Shown one piece after another: positions 7,388 through 14,379 of a stretch of DNA of 20,862 bases (positions within the stretch are counted from its first letter, which is position 1; every line of letters starts with the position of its first letter). Origin of the DNA: Candidatus Peregrinibacteria bacterium (GTDB lineage: Bacteria > Patescibacteriota > Gracilibacteria > Peribacterales > Peribacteraceae); assembly GCA_018662075.1 (NCBI GenBank), contig JABJGX010000051.1:1-20862 (forward strand). The letters are read 5' to 3'. Made by a program: the position numbers and the translations under genes. The notes beneath the pieces were generated by a model. It made no database searches, was not told the DNA's origin, and saw nothing but the letters and a program-made list of their open reading frames with translations.

Positions 7388-7486
7388 ATGCCTCCTGAAA
7401 AAAAGGTGAGTTTCCTAGCAATCTGGCTCCTTAGGGCCTTGATTTTTTTCGGATATTTCACTACATTCCGCAAGATTTACCACTAA
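7388..7486 (+). CDS. Possible 32-residue single-pass membrane peptide
   Basis: An ATG two bases after the NIF3-like stop opens a 33-codon frame. It begins MPPEKK, has a hydrophobic core of about 18 residues (FLAIWLLRALIFFGYF) and a basic tail ending RKIYH, then TAA four bases before the ntpF ATG. The pattern of charged ends and one hydrophobic stretch fits a small membrane protein, and tight packing fits the operon. However, the same bases form a plausible terminator and promoter, so the frame may be accidental. No family recognised. Confidence 0.35.
   Translation: MPPEKKVSFLAIWLLRALIFFGYFTTFRKIYH
7425..7449 (+). terminator. Possible terminator after the NIF3-like gene
   Basis: Stem GGCTC (7425-7429) with GGGCC (7434-7438), one T-G wobble and a CTTA loop, followed by TTGATTTTTTT. 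It would separate the NIF3-like gene from the V-ATPase operon. It overlaps both the possible small ORF and the next promoter. Confidence 0.45.
7439..7467 (+). promoter_or_regulatory. Candidate promoter of the V-ATPase operon
   Basis: TTGATT (7439-7444), a 17-base spacer and TACATT (7462-7467), giving a predicted leader of about 17 bases before the ATG at 7491. The terminator's T-run lies in the spacer. Confidence 0.45.
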
Positions 7487-7490
7487 ACCT

Positions 7491-7874
7491 ATGACTTCGA
7501 CTCAAACCACATCTACAATGCAAAATTCTTCAACAACGACAGGTCCTTTTGATCAAATTCAAGAGCTAGAACTTAGGGAAAAAGTACGTGTGGATAAAGA
7601 GCTTTCTGCTATGACAAAGGAAAAAGACGAGGTTTTGCAGGCTATTACGAAGAGAGAAGAGCAAGCAACTGATGAGCTAAAAACAGAAGCAAAAAAGGAT
7701 CTCAAAAAGCATAGTGAGACTGAGCTCAGTGGAATTCTGATGAACGCAAAGAATGAAGCAGTTTCGGAGTGTGAGACACTTGAATCCACAGCTAACAATC
7801 GAAGTAAGGCAGCAATTGATCAGCTTGTAGGCCAGGCATCTAAAGCAGATACTCTCTTCTCCACTGCTGCATAA
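7491..7874 (+). CDS. ntpF: V-type ATPase peripheral-stalk coiled-coil subunit (NtpF/G/H-like)
   Basis: 127 residues, almost entirely charged helix and coiled coil after a Thr/Ser/Gln-rich N-terminus. Assigned as the stalk subunit that pairs with subunit E to hold the catalytic head against rotation. Sequence alone is weak, since coiled coils look alike. Position is strong: first gene before subunit I, as ntpF in the E. hirae operon, whose order this operon follows. Alternating Lys/Glu and Ala spacing over residues 24-105 fits a right-handed stalk helix. Its TAA overlaps the next ATG by one base. Slightly longer than the usual 100-110 residues because of the N-terminal low-complexity segment (MTSTQTTSTMQNSST). 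Confidence 0.72.
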   Translation: MTSTQTTSTMQNSSTTTGPFDQIQELELREKVRVDKELSAMTKEKDEVLQAITKREEQATDELKTEAKKDLKKHSETELSGILMNAKNEAVSECETLESTANNRSKAAIDQLVGQASKADTLFSTAA

Positions 7875-9802
7875 TGGCTATCGTCAAAATGCAAAAAGTT
7901 GGCATCATTGCTCATGTCTCAATAAGAGAAGAGCTTATTGCCATGCTTCATGACGTTGGAGTGCTTGAAGTACGACCTGCTGGTGATGGTATCGAAATCG
8001 ATCATTCAGAGGTTATGTATAAGGAGGCAGAAGTTCAATTCGCTATAACAACGCTACAAGGCTTTGCAGACAAGCAGACTCTTAGCGCATGCAATAAGAA
8101 GGCACCAATTGAAGCTATTGTACAAACAGCAAAGCACACTGATGTAAACTCCATCGTTACAGAACTACACACCCTTGAAAAAGAAGATACAGATGCAGCG
8201 CACACCATTCAGGAACTTGCAGACTTTAAAGAGCTCATTACTCCGTGGAAGGGTCTCACAGCACTATCAAAGGAAGCAGAATCTACAACAACTGTGCAAA
8301 TCTTCGGACTTCTTCCTCTTACGATTGAGCACAAACTAAGCGATTCAATGACACAGTCTATGAAGCGCAGCGTTCTCACAAAGATTGGTGAGACACCAGC
8401 TGGCCTTGGCGCATACTCAGTCATTATATGGAAGGAAGACAGTGCTGCATTTAGCGAACTTGCAACCACACTTGGCTGGAGCAATGTAGAACTTCCAGAT
8501 TTAAACGGAAAACTCCCGACTATCGCCTTCGAGGAAGCAATAATGAAAGAAAAGGTACTTCAAGAGTCACTACTAACGAATAGTAAAAAGCGTCAGAAGC
8601 TTGCTGTAGAACTGCCTAACCTCCTTAAGGTAAAGCTCTTCATGCAATGGTTAGACCAAAAACAAGAGGTTCGAGAGGCAATGGGCTCAACTGAAGCGAC
8701 AGTAACACTCCTTGGATGGATGCCTGCAAATGCTCTTGAAGGGATGGAAATAAAGCTTCAAAAGCTTTCTCCTGCAATTGCCCTCATAAAGGTAAAGCCA
8801 GACGAAGGAGAGGAAACACCTGTTCTTCTAAAGAATCACAAACTATTCACACCATTTGAAAGTGTGACAAACCTCTACGGGCTCCCTCTCTCACGTGAGA
8901 TGGATCCAACCACTGCACTGTCTCCGTTCTTTATCTTGTACTTTTCACTGTGTCTAACAGACGCAGGATACGGACTAATAATCGCACTCATCTTTGGTAC
9001 ATTCCTTCTCGTTACTAAGAAATCTATCGACGAAGCAAAGCTCCCATGGCTCCTTTTCTTTGGAGGAATTATGACATTCTTTGTGTCGATCCCCTTTGGA
9101 GGATGGCTCGGACTCACTCCAGAGCAAGTACCAGCAATGCTTACAAAGAGCACGGCTGAAGGACTTATGTTCAAAGGGCAAATTTGGAACCTTGGAAAGC
9201 AATCTGGAATCGACTTCCTGCAAAACCTATCACTTGCACTCGGTATGACACACATGTTCTTTGGAATGTTCCTCGCCGGCCAGCATAAATGGATGCATGG
9301 CAAGAAGGTAGAAGCATTCTGGATGGACTTCACAGCACACATCTTACTTGGATCTATTCTCTTCCTTGCATTTGCCCCTGCAGAACTTAAAGGTATCGCT
9401 ATATATATCCTCTATGGAAGCATCGCAATAATGATCTGGGGCAAAGGATACGGAACAGTCTGGTATGCACGGCCCCTTAGTGGACTACTCGGAATGGGAA
9501 ACTTCCTTATAGGTATGATCAGCAATGGCCTTAGTTACTTGCGTATTTTGGCGCTTGGATTGGTAACTGGTGCGATTGCTGCTGCTATTAATCAAGTTGC
9601 AGTCGAAATGGGTAACCTCTTCCCTATATGGTTGAGCATCCCAGTTATTGTTGTGATCTTCCTTGTTGGGCATATGGTTTCCATTGCCCTAAATACACTT
9701 GGAAGTTTCATTCACTCTGGTCGACTTCAGTTCATCGAGTTCTTCTCGCAGTTCTTTGAAGGCGGCGGACGGGGCTTCTCCCCGTTCAAACGTACTTTGT
9801 AA
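7874..9802 (+). CDS. ntpI: V-type ATPase subunit I (a subunit, ion half-channels)
   Basis: Membrane stator subunit that carries ions to and from the rotor ring. The 642 residues begin with a soluble arm of about 345 residues including a helical hairpin (roughly 220-270), then about seven membrane helices from PFFILYFSLCLTDAGYGLII (351-370). The essential arginine is seen in SYLRILALGL (Arg557). The C-terminal signature HMVSIALNTLG, HSGRLQFIEFF, FEGGGRGFSPFK (600-639) is complete. Length is typical (about 640-660). It overlaps the ntpF stop by one base. Near the 3' end, ACGGGG (9769-9774) and CCCCGT (9780-9785) form an inverted repeat, but it encodes conserved residues and lies too far from the following T-run to be a classic terminator. 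Confidence 0.93.
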   Translation: MAIVKMQKVGIIAHVSIREELIAMLHDVGVLEVRPAGDGIEIDHSEVMYKEAEVQFAITTLQGFADKQTLSACNKKAPIEAIVQTAKHTDVNSIVTELHTLEKEDTDAAHTIQELADFKELITPWKGLTALSKEAESTTTVQIFGLLPLTIEHKLSDSMTQSMKRSVLTKIGETPAGLGAYSVIIWKEDSAAFSELATTLGWSNVELPDLNGKLPTIAFEEAIMKEKVLQESLLTNSKKRQKLAVELPNLLKVKLFMQWLDQKQEVREAMGSTEATVTLLGWMPANALEGMEIKLQKLSPAIALIKVKPDEGEETPVLLKNHKLFTPFESVTNLYGLPLSREMDPTTALSPFFILYFSLCLTDAGYGLIIALIFGTFLLVTKKSIDEAKLPWLLFFGGIMTFFVSIPFGGWLGLTPEQVPAMLTKSTAEGLMFKGQIWNLGKQSGIDFLQNLSLALGMTHMFFGMFLAGQHKWMHGKKVEAFWMDFTAHILLGSILFLAFAPAELKGIAIYILYGSIAIMIWGKGYGTVWYARPLSGLLGMGNFLIGMISNGLSYLRILALGLVTGAIAAAINQVAVEMGNLFPIWLSIPVIVVIFLVGHMVSIALNTLGSFIHSGRLQFIEFFSQFFEGGGRGFSPFKRTL

Positions 9803-9829
9803 TTTTATATTTTTTTTCATTTCTCTCTC

Positions 9830-10426
9830 ATGAAAACTTTTACTTCCCTCTCTATCCTAGCCGGAGTGATATCACCTATGGCTGCCCTAGCTCAGGATCC
9901 AACTGCAGTTGCAGCTGTCTCACACGCTGGCGCTGTTCAATGGGGTCTTGCATTTGCCTTCATTGGTGCTGCAATCGCCACATTCCTTTCTTGTATCGGC
10001 TCCATCATGGGTGTTTCTATGACTGGTCAGGCAGGTGCTGGACTACTTACTGAGAAGCCAGAACTCGCTGGTAAGGTTATCACTCTTATGGTTCTTCCAG
10101 GTTCACAGGGACTATACGGAATGGTTATCTCGCTACTTTTCATCTTCAACTACGCTCCAGTAATCAGCGGTGAAATTGCTATCTCTGCATCACAAGGAGT
10201 CATCCTTTTGGCAGCAGCTCTTCCAGTTGCTTTCACATGCCTTACATCTTCTCCATACCAGGCGAAAGTATGTAGCGCTGGTATGCACATGCTTGCAAAG
10301 GACGACAAGCTCACAGGACGTGTTATTACTATGGCCGCTCTTGTAGAGACATACGCTCTTCTCGGATTCTTGATCTCATTCTTCATGCTTAATAGCTTCA
10401 AGGTTGGAATCATCCCAGTTGTATAA
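9830..10426 (+). CDS. ntpK: V-type ATPase subunit K (proteolipid, c-ring)
   Basis: Rotor-ring proteolipid of two fused hairpins (four core membrane helices), 198 residues. It has an N-terminal extension of about 30 residues ending in AALAQDP that looks like a cleavable signal or an extra helix; E. hirae NtpK (about 156 residues) lacks it. The first hairpin has VLPGSQGLYG (88-97) in place of the carboxylate. The second has LVETYALLGF (171-180) with the single ion-binding Glu173. Compared with the E. hirae Na+ site (Leu61, Thr64, Gln65, Gln110, Glu139, from memory of the family), the counterparts are Leu89, Ser92, Gln93, Gln144 and Glu173. Preceded by a 27-base T-rich gap with no Shine-Dalgarno; its stop abuts a CCCTA repeat. 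Confidence 0.92.
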   Translation: MKTFTSLSILAGVISPMAALAQDPTAVAAVSHAGAVQWGLAFAFIGAAIATFLSCIGSIMGVSMTGQAGAGLLTEKPELAGKVITLMVLPGSQGLYGMVISLLFIFNYAPVISGEIAISASQGVILLAAALPVAFTCLTSSPYQAKVCSAGMHMLAKDDKLTGRVITMAALVETYALLGFLISFFMLNSFKVGIIPVV

Positions 10427-10467
10427 TCCCCAACCCTAACCCTACCCCCTAATCCCAACCCCCTAAC
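10427..10467 (+). repeat. CCCTA-rich telomere-like tract between ntpK and ntpE
   Basis: About 41 bases of CCCTAA, CCCTAC, CCCCCTAA and CCCAA units fill nearly the whole gap between the ntpK stop and the ntpE ATG. The minus strand has six runs of three to five G separated by 2-4 bases, a clear G-quadruplex pattern. Confidence 0.8.
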
Positions 10468-10470
10468 GTC

Positions 10471-11025
10471 ATGGCTTTACAAGATATCCTCGCTGCCATT
10501 ACCGCTGATGCAGACCGGCAAATCGAGCTCGCTCGATCAGCGCATCAAAAAGAACTCACTGAAATGCGTGAGGAATCTGAGCGGACTATTGCAAAGCGCA
10601 AGCAAGAGATTGCTGTGCAGAAACAGAAAAAACTTACTCAGCTTACCTCAAAGGCAGAAACACATGCAGCATCTCACAAGCGTAATGCTCTTCTTACTCA
10701 GAAGAAGGAAGTACTCGATGCGATCTATGCATTGGCAGCCAAGCAACTCTGCAGTATTTCAGAAGCGGATGCAGAAGCACTCTTCCGAGATTGCCTAAAG
10801 CAGATAAAAGGAAAAGGTGAAATTCATCCTAGTAAAAAACATGCAGATCTTCTTAAGAAGATCTGTCCCAGCGAACAGTTTCGCATGAAAGACGCTACAG
10901 ATGCTAAAGGTGGTTTCGTGTTCATCTCTGATACAGAGGAGCAAGACTTCACATTCGAAAACCTGATTCAAAACATTCTTCGGCCACGCACAGAACTATC
11001 TATTGCTCACACTCTCTTCGCATAA
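10471..11025 (+). CDS. ntpE: V-type ATPase subunit E (peripheral stalk)
   Basis: 184 residues: a long N-terminal helix (about 1-85, MALQDILAAITADADRQIEL, then Lys/Glu/Gln-rich) and a C-terminal alpha/beta domain (about 90-184) that contacts the head. KGGFVFIS at residues 146-153 corresponds to the family's 'GGvvv...dg' strand, and NLIQNILRPRTELSIAHTLF to the closing helix. It partners with NtpF in the stalk. Only three bases separate the CCCTA repeat from its ATG, so no Shine-Dalgarno is possible; initiation may depend on coupling to ntpK or another mechanism. Stop overlaps the ntpC ATG (TAATG). Confidence 0.85.
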   Translation: MALQDILAAITADADRQIELARSAHQKELTEMREESERTIAKRKQEIAVQKQKKLTQLTSKAETHAASHKRNALLTQKKEVLDAIYALAAKQLCSISEADAEALFRDCLKQIKGKGEIHPSKKHADLLKKICPSEQFRMKDATDAKGGFVFISDTEEQDFTFENLIQNILRPRTELSIAHTLFA

Positions 11026-12032
11026 TGTCTCAAGTATCTTCCCTTCTCAGCCAACACTTCGCGTACGCCTCAGGACGTACAGGAGTACTCCAGCAACTCT
11101 TGCTTACAGCGTCTGATAAAGACCGCCTACTTGGTGCTGCCGACCTAGAAACGACAGAGCAGATACTGACAGAGCTCAGAATGACAGATCCAATAGACCA
11201 AGGACTTCTAAAAGCTGATGATATCCTGCTTGCGCTTTCTGAATGGATCAAAGAAGAAGTAGAGAGCATGACCCCAGAATCAAAGAGGCCTGTCTTCCAC
11301 ATCTTGTGGATAGAAGAATCTGCACCACTCCTTAGTTATCTATTAAAGAAGCACTTTGGCCTGAGCTCTCCTATGAGTACAGAGCCACGTAGCAATATGA
11401 AAACAGAGAGTACGCAGCAACTTAAAAAGCTTATAGAAAACAATAAAGAAGGCTCATTGCCTACCCCTCTTGTTTCCTTCGTGAGAGAGACGAAGAAACG
11501 AGAAAGTCTTACACCAGAGATTATTGATACCCTTACTTCTCAGCACGTTGCAAACGTTCACCTAGGCCTTGCGAAGGTTAGCAAGAGTCCTGCGATAATG
11601 CAGTACGTCATTCATAGAATAGACCTTACAAATATTCGCACAGCAATGCGTCTCAAGTCAGAAGTTGCAGATCTTTCAGTCTTTGTAAAAGGTGGAACAC
11701 TCAACCTGCGCAAGCTCTCAGGAGACCTTAATGGTATTGCGAAAGCAATCGAACTATCTGAGCTACCATTCTCCCTCGGAGAAGCGGTACGCAAGAGTGC
11801 AGATGATCTTAGCGATCTTGAGGTCGCACTCTCAAAAGTCACAGCAAATGACATTGCACATATGTGGAACATTCCAATGAGCATAGAGCCAGTGTTCGCA
11901 TTTGCAGCCCTTGCAGAGTCTCAAGTTGCATTACTTAGAGCTCTTGTCATTGGTAAGAGGGCCGCGCTCGACCCGCAATCAATTAAAAAAATGCTTCCTC
12001 CATTTATCTCTGCTTCCCATTACGTTCTCTAA
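11025..12032 (+). CDS. ntpC: V-type ATPase subunit C (d, central stalk to ring coupler)
   Basis: 335 residues, predominantly helical, the usual size for NtpC/AtpC (about 330-350). It caps the rotor ring and receives the D/F shaft. Recognisable features are the repeated helical domain pattern and the IDLTNIRTAMRLK segment near residues 199-211, matching the family's 'Dl.Nl....R.k' block. KGGTLNLRKLSGDL follows at about 222-235, matching the 'GG.l....l' block. Its neighbours and both one-base overlaps (TAATG) with ntpE and ntpG support the call. Confidence 0.85.
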   Translation: MSQVSSLLSQHFAYASGRTGVLQQLLLTASDKDRLLGAADLETTEQILTELRMTDPIDQGLLKADDILLALSEWIKEEVESMTPESKRPVFHILWIEESAPLLSYLLKKHFGLSSPMSTEPRSNMKTESTQQLKKLIENNKEGSLPTPLVSFVRETKKRESLTPEIIDTLTSQHVANVHLGLAKVSKSPAIMQYVIHRIDLTNIRTAMRLKSEVADLSVFVKGGTLNLRKLSGDLNGIAKAIELSELPFSLGEAVRKSADDLSDLEVALSKVTANDIAHMWNIPMSIEPVFAFAALAESQVALLRALVIGKRAALDPQSIKKMLPPFISASHYVL

Positions 12033-12382
12033 TGAAATACAAGACAGCTATTGTCGGCGCACGTGATGCAGTTGCAGTATTCACTCTTCTTGGAGTGGAC
12101 ATTGTCCCTGTTGAGTCTGAAGTGCAAGCTGTCGAAGAGCTTCTTCGCCTCAAGAAAGAAACGCAGACCGATGAAAATGGAAGAGAGCACAACGCTTATG
12201 CCATTATATTTATTACGGAAGACCTCGCCGGCGGAATTTCTCCAGATGATGAAAAGAAGCTCGCCAAGGGGGCCTTACCCGCTATTATCCCATTGCCATC
12301 TCACCAAGGTTCTACTGGCTACGGCATGCAACGCCTCCGCCGCATTGTAGAACGTGCTGTGGGATCTGATATCTTACAATAA
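12032..12382 (+). CDS. ntpG: V-type ATPase subunit F (NtpG, central stalk)
   Basis: 116 residues with the Rossmann-like start MKYKTAIVGARDAVAVFTLLGVD, then AIIFITEDLA near 57-67 and IIPLPSHQGSTGYG near 85-98, the standard subunit F pattern (IavIGd.d.v.gFrl.Gi; iiiTe..a; ip.i.ip...g..g). It binds subunit D in the rotating shaft. Residues 35-52 form an acidic/basic helix slightly longer than usual. Overlaps ntpC by one base. It is followed by an unrecognised 55-residue ORF rather than directly by ntpA. Confidence 0.9.
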   Translation: MKYKTAIVGARDAVAVFTLLGVDIVPVESEVQAVEELLRLKKETQTDENGREHNAYAIIFITEDLAGGISPDDEKKLAKGALPAIIPLPSHQGSTGYGMQRLRRIVERAVGSDILQ

Positions 12383-12396
12383 TTCTACACACTCTT

Positions 12397-12564
12397 ATGA
12401 ATCTACAAGACCGTATCGACAACGACAATAGAAGAATAGACACTGCAAAACTTATTGCACGATCAACAGACCAAAATCTAGATGCACGTAATTTCTATCA
12501 GCAAGACATTGCATCACACATACTCATGGCAAGAATAAAGGCACTTTCAACACTGAATCAGTAA
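12397..12564 (+). CDS. Unrecognised 55-residue ORF between ntpG and ntpA
   Basis: A 56-codon frame begins at an ATG 14 bases after the ntpG stop and ends 21 bases before the ntpA ATG, filling the gap. The product starts MNLQDRIDNDNRRIDTAKL and is hydrophilic and helical-looking: an Asn/Asp/Arg-rich first half, then ASHILMARIKALSTLNQ, which could form an amphipathic helix. No Cys, no membrane segment. It is in the same direction and as tightly packed as its neighbours, both flanks being short C/T-rich gaps without Shine-Dalgarno, as elsewhere in the operon. In E. hirae ntpG and ntpA are adjacent with no counterpart. It could be a small accessory or regulator of the ATPase, or a chance frame. 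Confidence 0.5.
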   Translation: MNLQDRIDNDNRRIDTAKLIARSTDQNLDARNFYQQDIASHILMARIKALSTLNQ

Positions 12565-12585
12565 TTCTTATTTCCACTTCATATT

Positions 12586-14343
12586 ATGTCTAAAGACGCC
12601 ATCATTACCAAAGTTGCCGGTCCTCTGGTTGTTGCCAAAGGAATGAGTAACGCAAAAATGTTCGAGGTTGTAAAAGTCTCGAAAGAAAAGCTTATCGGTG
12701 AAGTTATCGAACTTCACGGTGAAGAAGCTTCTATTCAGGTTTACGAAGAAACATCCGGTATTGGACCTGGTGAACCTGTAGAACTTACTGGTCTTACTCT
12801 CTCTGTAGAGCTTGCTCCAGGACTTCTCACTTCTATCTACGATGGAATCCAGCGACCTCTCGAACTTATCGAGAAAGAGGCTGGTAGCCCATTCATGACT
12901 CGTGGTATCGAGGTTCCAGGAATAAGCCGAAGTGCTAAGTGGGATTTCACGGCAACTGCGAAAGTAGGAGACCAGGTATCCGGTGGTGATATCCTCGGAA
13001 CTGTTCCAGAAACAACATTGATCGAACATAAAGTAATGGTTCCACCGAATATGTCGGGCGTTATTACAGAGATCAAGTCTGGAAACTTCGTAATCGAAGA
13101 CACTGTAGCTGTTATTAAAACAGCAGACGGAGAAGAGAAAATTGCGATGCTACAAAAGTGGCCTATTCGTATTCCTCGACCAACAAAAGGAAAGCTGATG
13201 CCAAATCAACCACTTGTTACAGGAATGCGTGTGCTCGACACCCTATTCCCAGTAGCACAAGGAGGTGCAGGAGCTATTCCTGGCCCCTTCGGAGCTGGAA
13301 AGACTGTGACACAGCAGTCACTTGCGAAGTACTGTAATGCACAGGTTATTGTGTACATTGGTTGCGGAGAACGTGGAAACGAAATGACGGAAGTACTGAC
13401 AGAGTTCCCTCACTTGAAAGATCCAAGCTCAGGAGAACCACTCATGAAGAGAACTATCATGATCGCAAATACTTCAAATATGCCTGTAGCTGCTCGCGAA
13501 GCGAGTGTGTACACAGGTATCACCATTGCAGAATACTACCGTGATATGGGATACGATGTAGCCCTCATGGCCGACTCAACATCACGTTGGGCAGAAGCGA
13601 TGCGTGAAATGTCTGGACGCTTGGAAGAAATGCCAGGTGAAGAAGGGTACCCAGCGTACCTTGGTTCACGTACTGCAGGATTCTACGAGCGTGCTGGAAT
13701 AGTTGAATGTCTCGGTAACGACTCTCGAAAAGGATCACTCTCAGTTATCGGTGCTGTGTCCCCTCCTGGGGGAGACTTCTCAGAACCAGTAACACAGAAC
13801 ACACTACGCGTTACAAAAGTATTCTGGGCGTTGGATGCAAAACTTGCATACAAGCGTCACTTCCCAGCTATTAACTGGCTACAGAGTTACACGCTCTACG
13901 CAGACAACCTAGAAGGATGGTTTGCAAAGGAGATTGCAGAAGACTTCCCAGAGAACCGACGCCTCACACAGAAGATCTTGCAGGACGAAAGTAAGCTCGA
14001 AGAAATTGTACGACTGGTTGGAATGGATGCACTCTCTCCAAAAGAGCAACTTACAATGGAAACTGCTCGTATGATCCGTGAAGATTTCTTGTTCCAAAAT
14101 GGTTTCGATCCAGTGGATGCATACTCATCACTCAACAAGCAATACCGACTTCTAAAATCTATCCTTACATTCATGGACGTGGCAGAGTCTAAAGTTGTTG
14201 AAGAGGACTTCGATTTCAAAAAACTACAAAGCCTTCCTGTTAAAGAAGACATTGCTCAGTCTAGCTTCTGTGCAGAAGAAGATGTCGACGCAACATTCGA
14301 CAAGATTGATGAAGCTATTCGCTCACAGATTTCTGCACTCTAA
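12586..14343 (+). CDS. ntpA: V-type ATPase catalytic subunit A
   Basis: 585 residues, the normal length. Beta-barrel N-domain (VAGPLVVAKGM at 10-20), the A-specific 'non-homologous' insert (about 115-190), then the nucleotide-binding domain with Walker A GPFGAGKT (233-240, Lys239), catalytic Glu262 in GERGNEMTEV, and the conserved ALMADSTSRWAEAMREMSGR followed by PGEEGYPAYL. The C-terminal helical domain is complete. Three A and three B subunits form the hexamer that hydrolyses or makes ATP. The T/C-rich leader has no Shine-Dalgarno. Its TAA forms the first bases of a CCCTA repeat, so the gene ends exactly where the tract starts. Confidence 0.96.
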   Translation: MSKDAIITKVAGPLVVAKGMSNAKMFEVVKVSKEKLIGEVIELHGEEASIQVYEETSGIGPGEPVELTGLTLSVELAPGLLTSIYDGIQRPLELIEKEAGSPFMTRGIEVPGISRSAKWDFTATAKVGDQVSGGDILGTVPETTLIEHKVMVPPNMSGVITEIKSGNFVIEDTVAVIKTADGEEKIAMLQKWPIRIPRPTKGKLMPNQPLVTGMRVLDTLFPVAQGGAGAIPGPFGAGKTVTQQSLAKYCNAQVIVYIGCGERGNEMTEVLTEFPHLKDPSSGEPLMKRTIMIANTSNMPVAAREASVYTGITIAEYYRDMGYDVALMADSTSRWAEAMREMSGRLEEMPGEEGYPAYLGSRTAGFYERAGIVECLGNDSRKGSLSVIGAVSPPGGDFSEPVTQNTLRVTKVFWALDAKLAYKRHFPAINWLQSYTLYADNLEGWFAKEIAEDFPENRRLTQKILQDESKLEEIVRLVGMDALSPKEQLTMETARMIREDFLFQNGFDPVDAYSSLNKQYRLLKSILTFMDVAESKVVEEDFDFKKLQSLPVKEDIAQSSFCAEEDVDATFDKIDEAIRSQISAL

Positions 14344-14375
14344 CCCTACCCCCTAACCCTAGTCCTACCCCCTAA
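14341..14375 (+). repeat. CCCTA-rich tract between ntpA and ntpB
   Basis: CCCTA, CCCCCTAA and TCCTA units begin at the ntpA stop (TAACCCTACCCCCTAACCCT) and end four bases before the ntpB ATG. The minus strand has four runs of three or more G (loops of about 8, 3 and 2 bases). Confidence 0.8.
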
Positions 14376-14379
14376 ATCT

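Noticed and set aside
8875..9342. 155-residue minus-strand ORF opposite ntpI
   Set aside because: Shadow of the membrane-helix codons of ntpI; the conserved motifs are all on the plus strand.
9769..9785. Inverted repeat ACGGGG/CCCCGT near the end of ntpI as a terminator
   Set aside because: It encodes the conserved GRGFSPFK segment and the T-run starts 17 bases later; at most a weak processing or pausing signal.
10427..14375. CCCTA tracts as a CRISPR array or true telomere
   Set aside because: Units are 5-8 bases without unique spacers, tracts are 33-41 bases and internal to operons, so neither fits.
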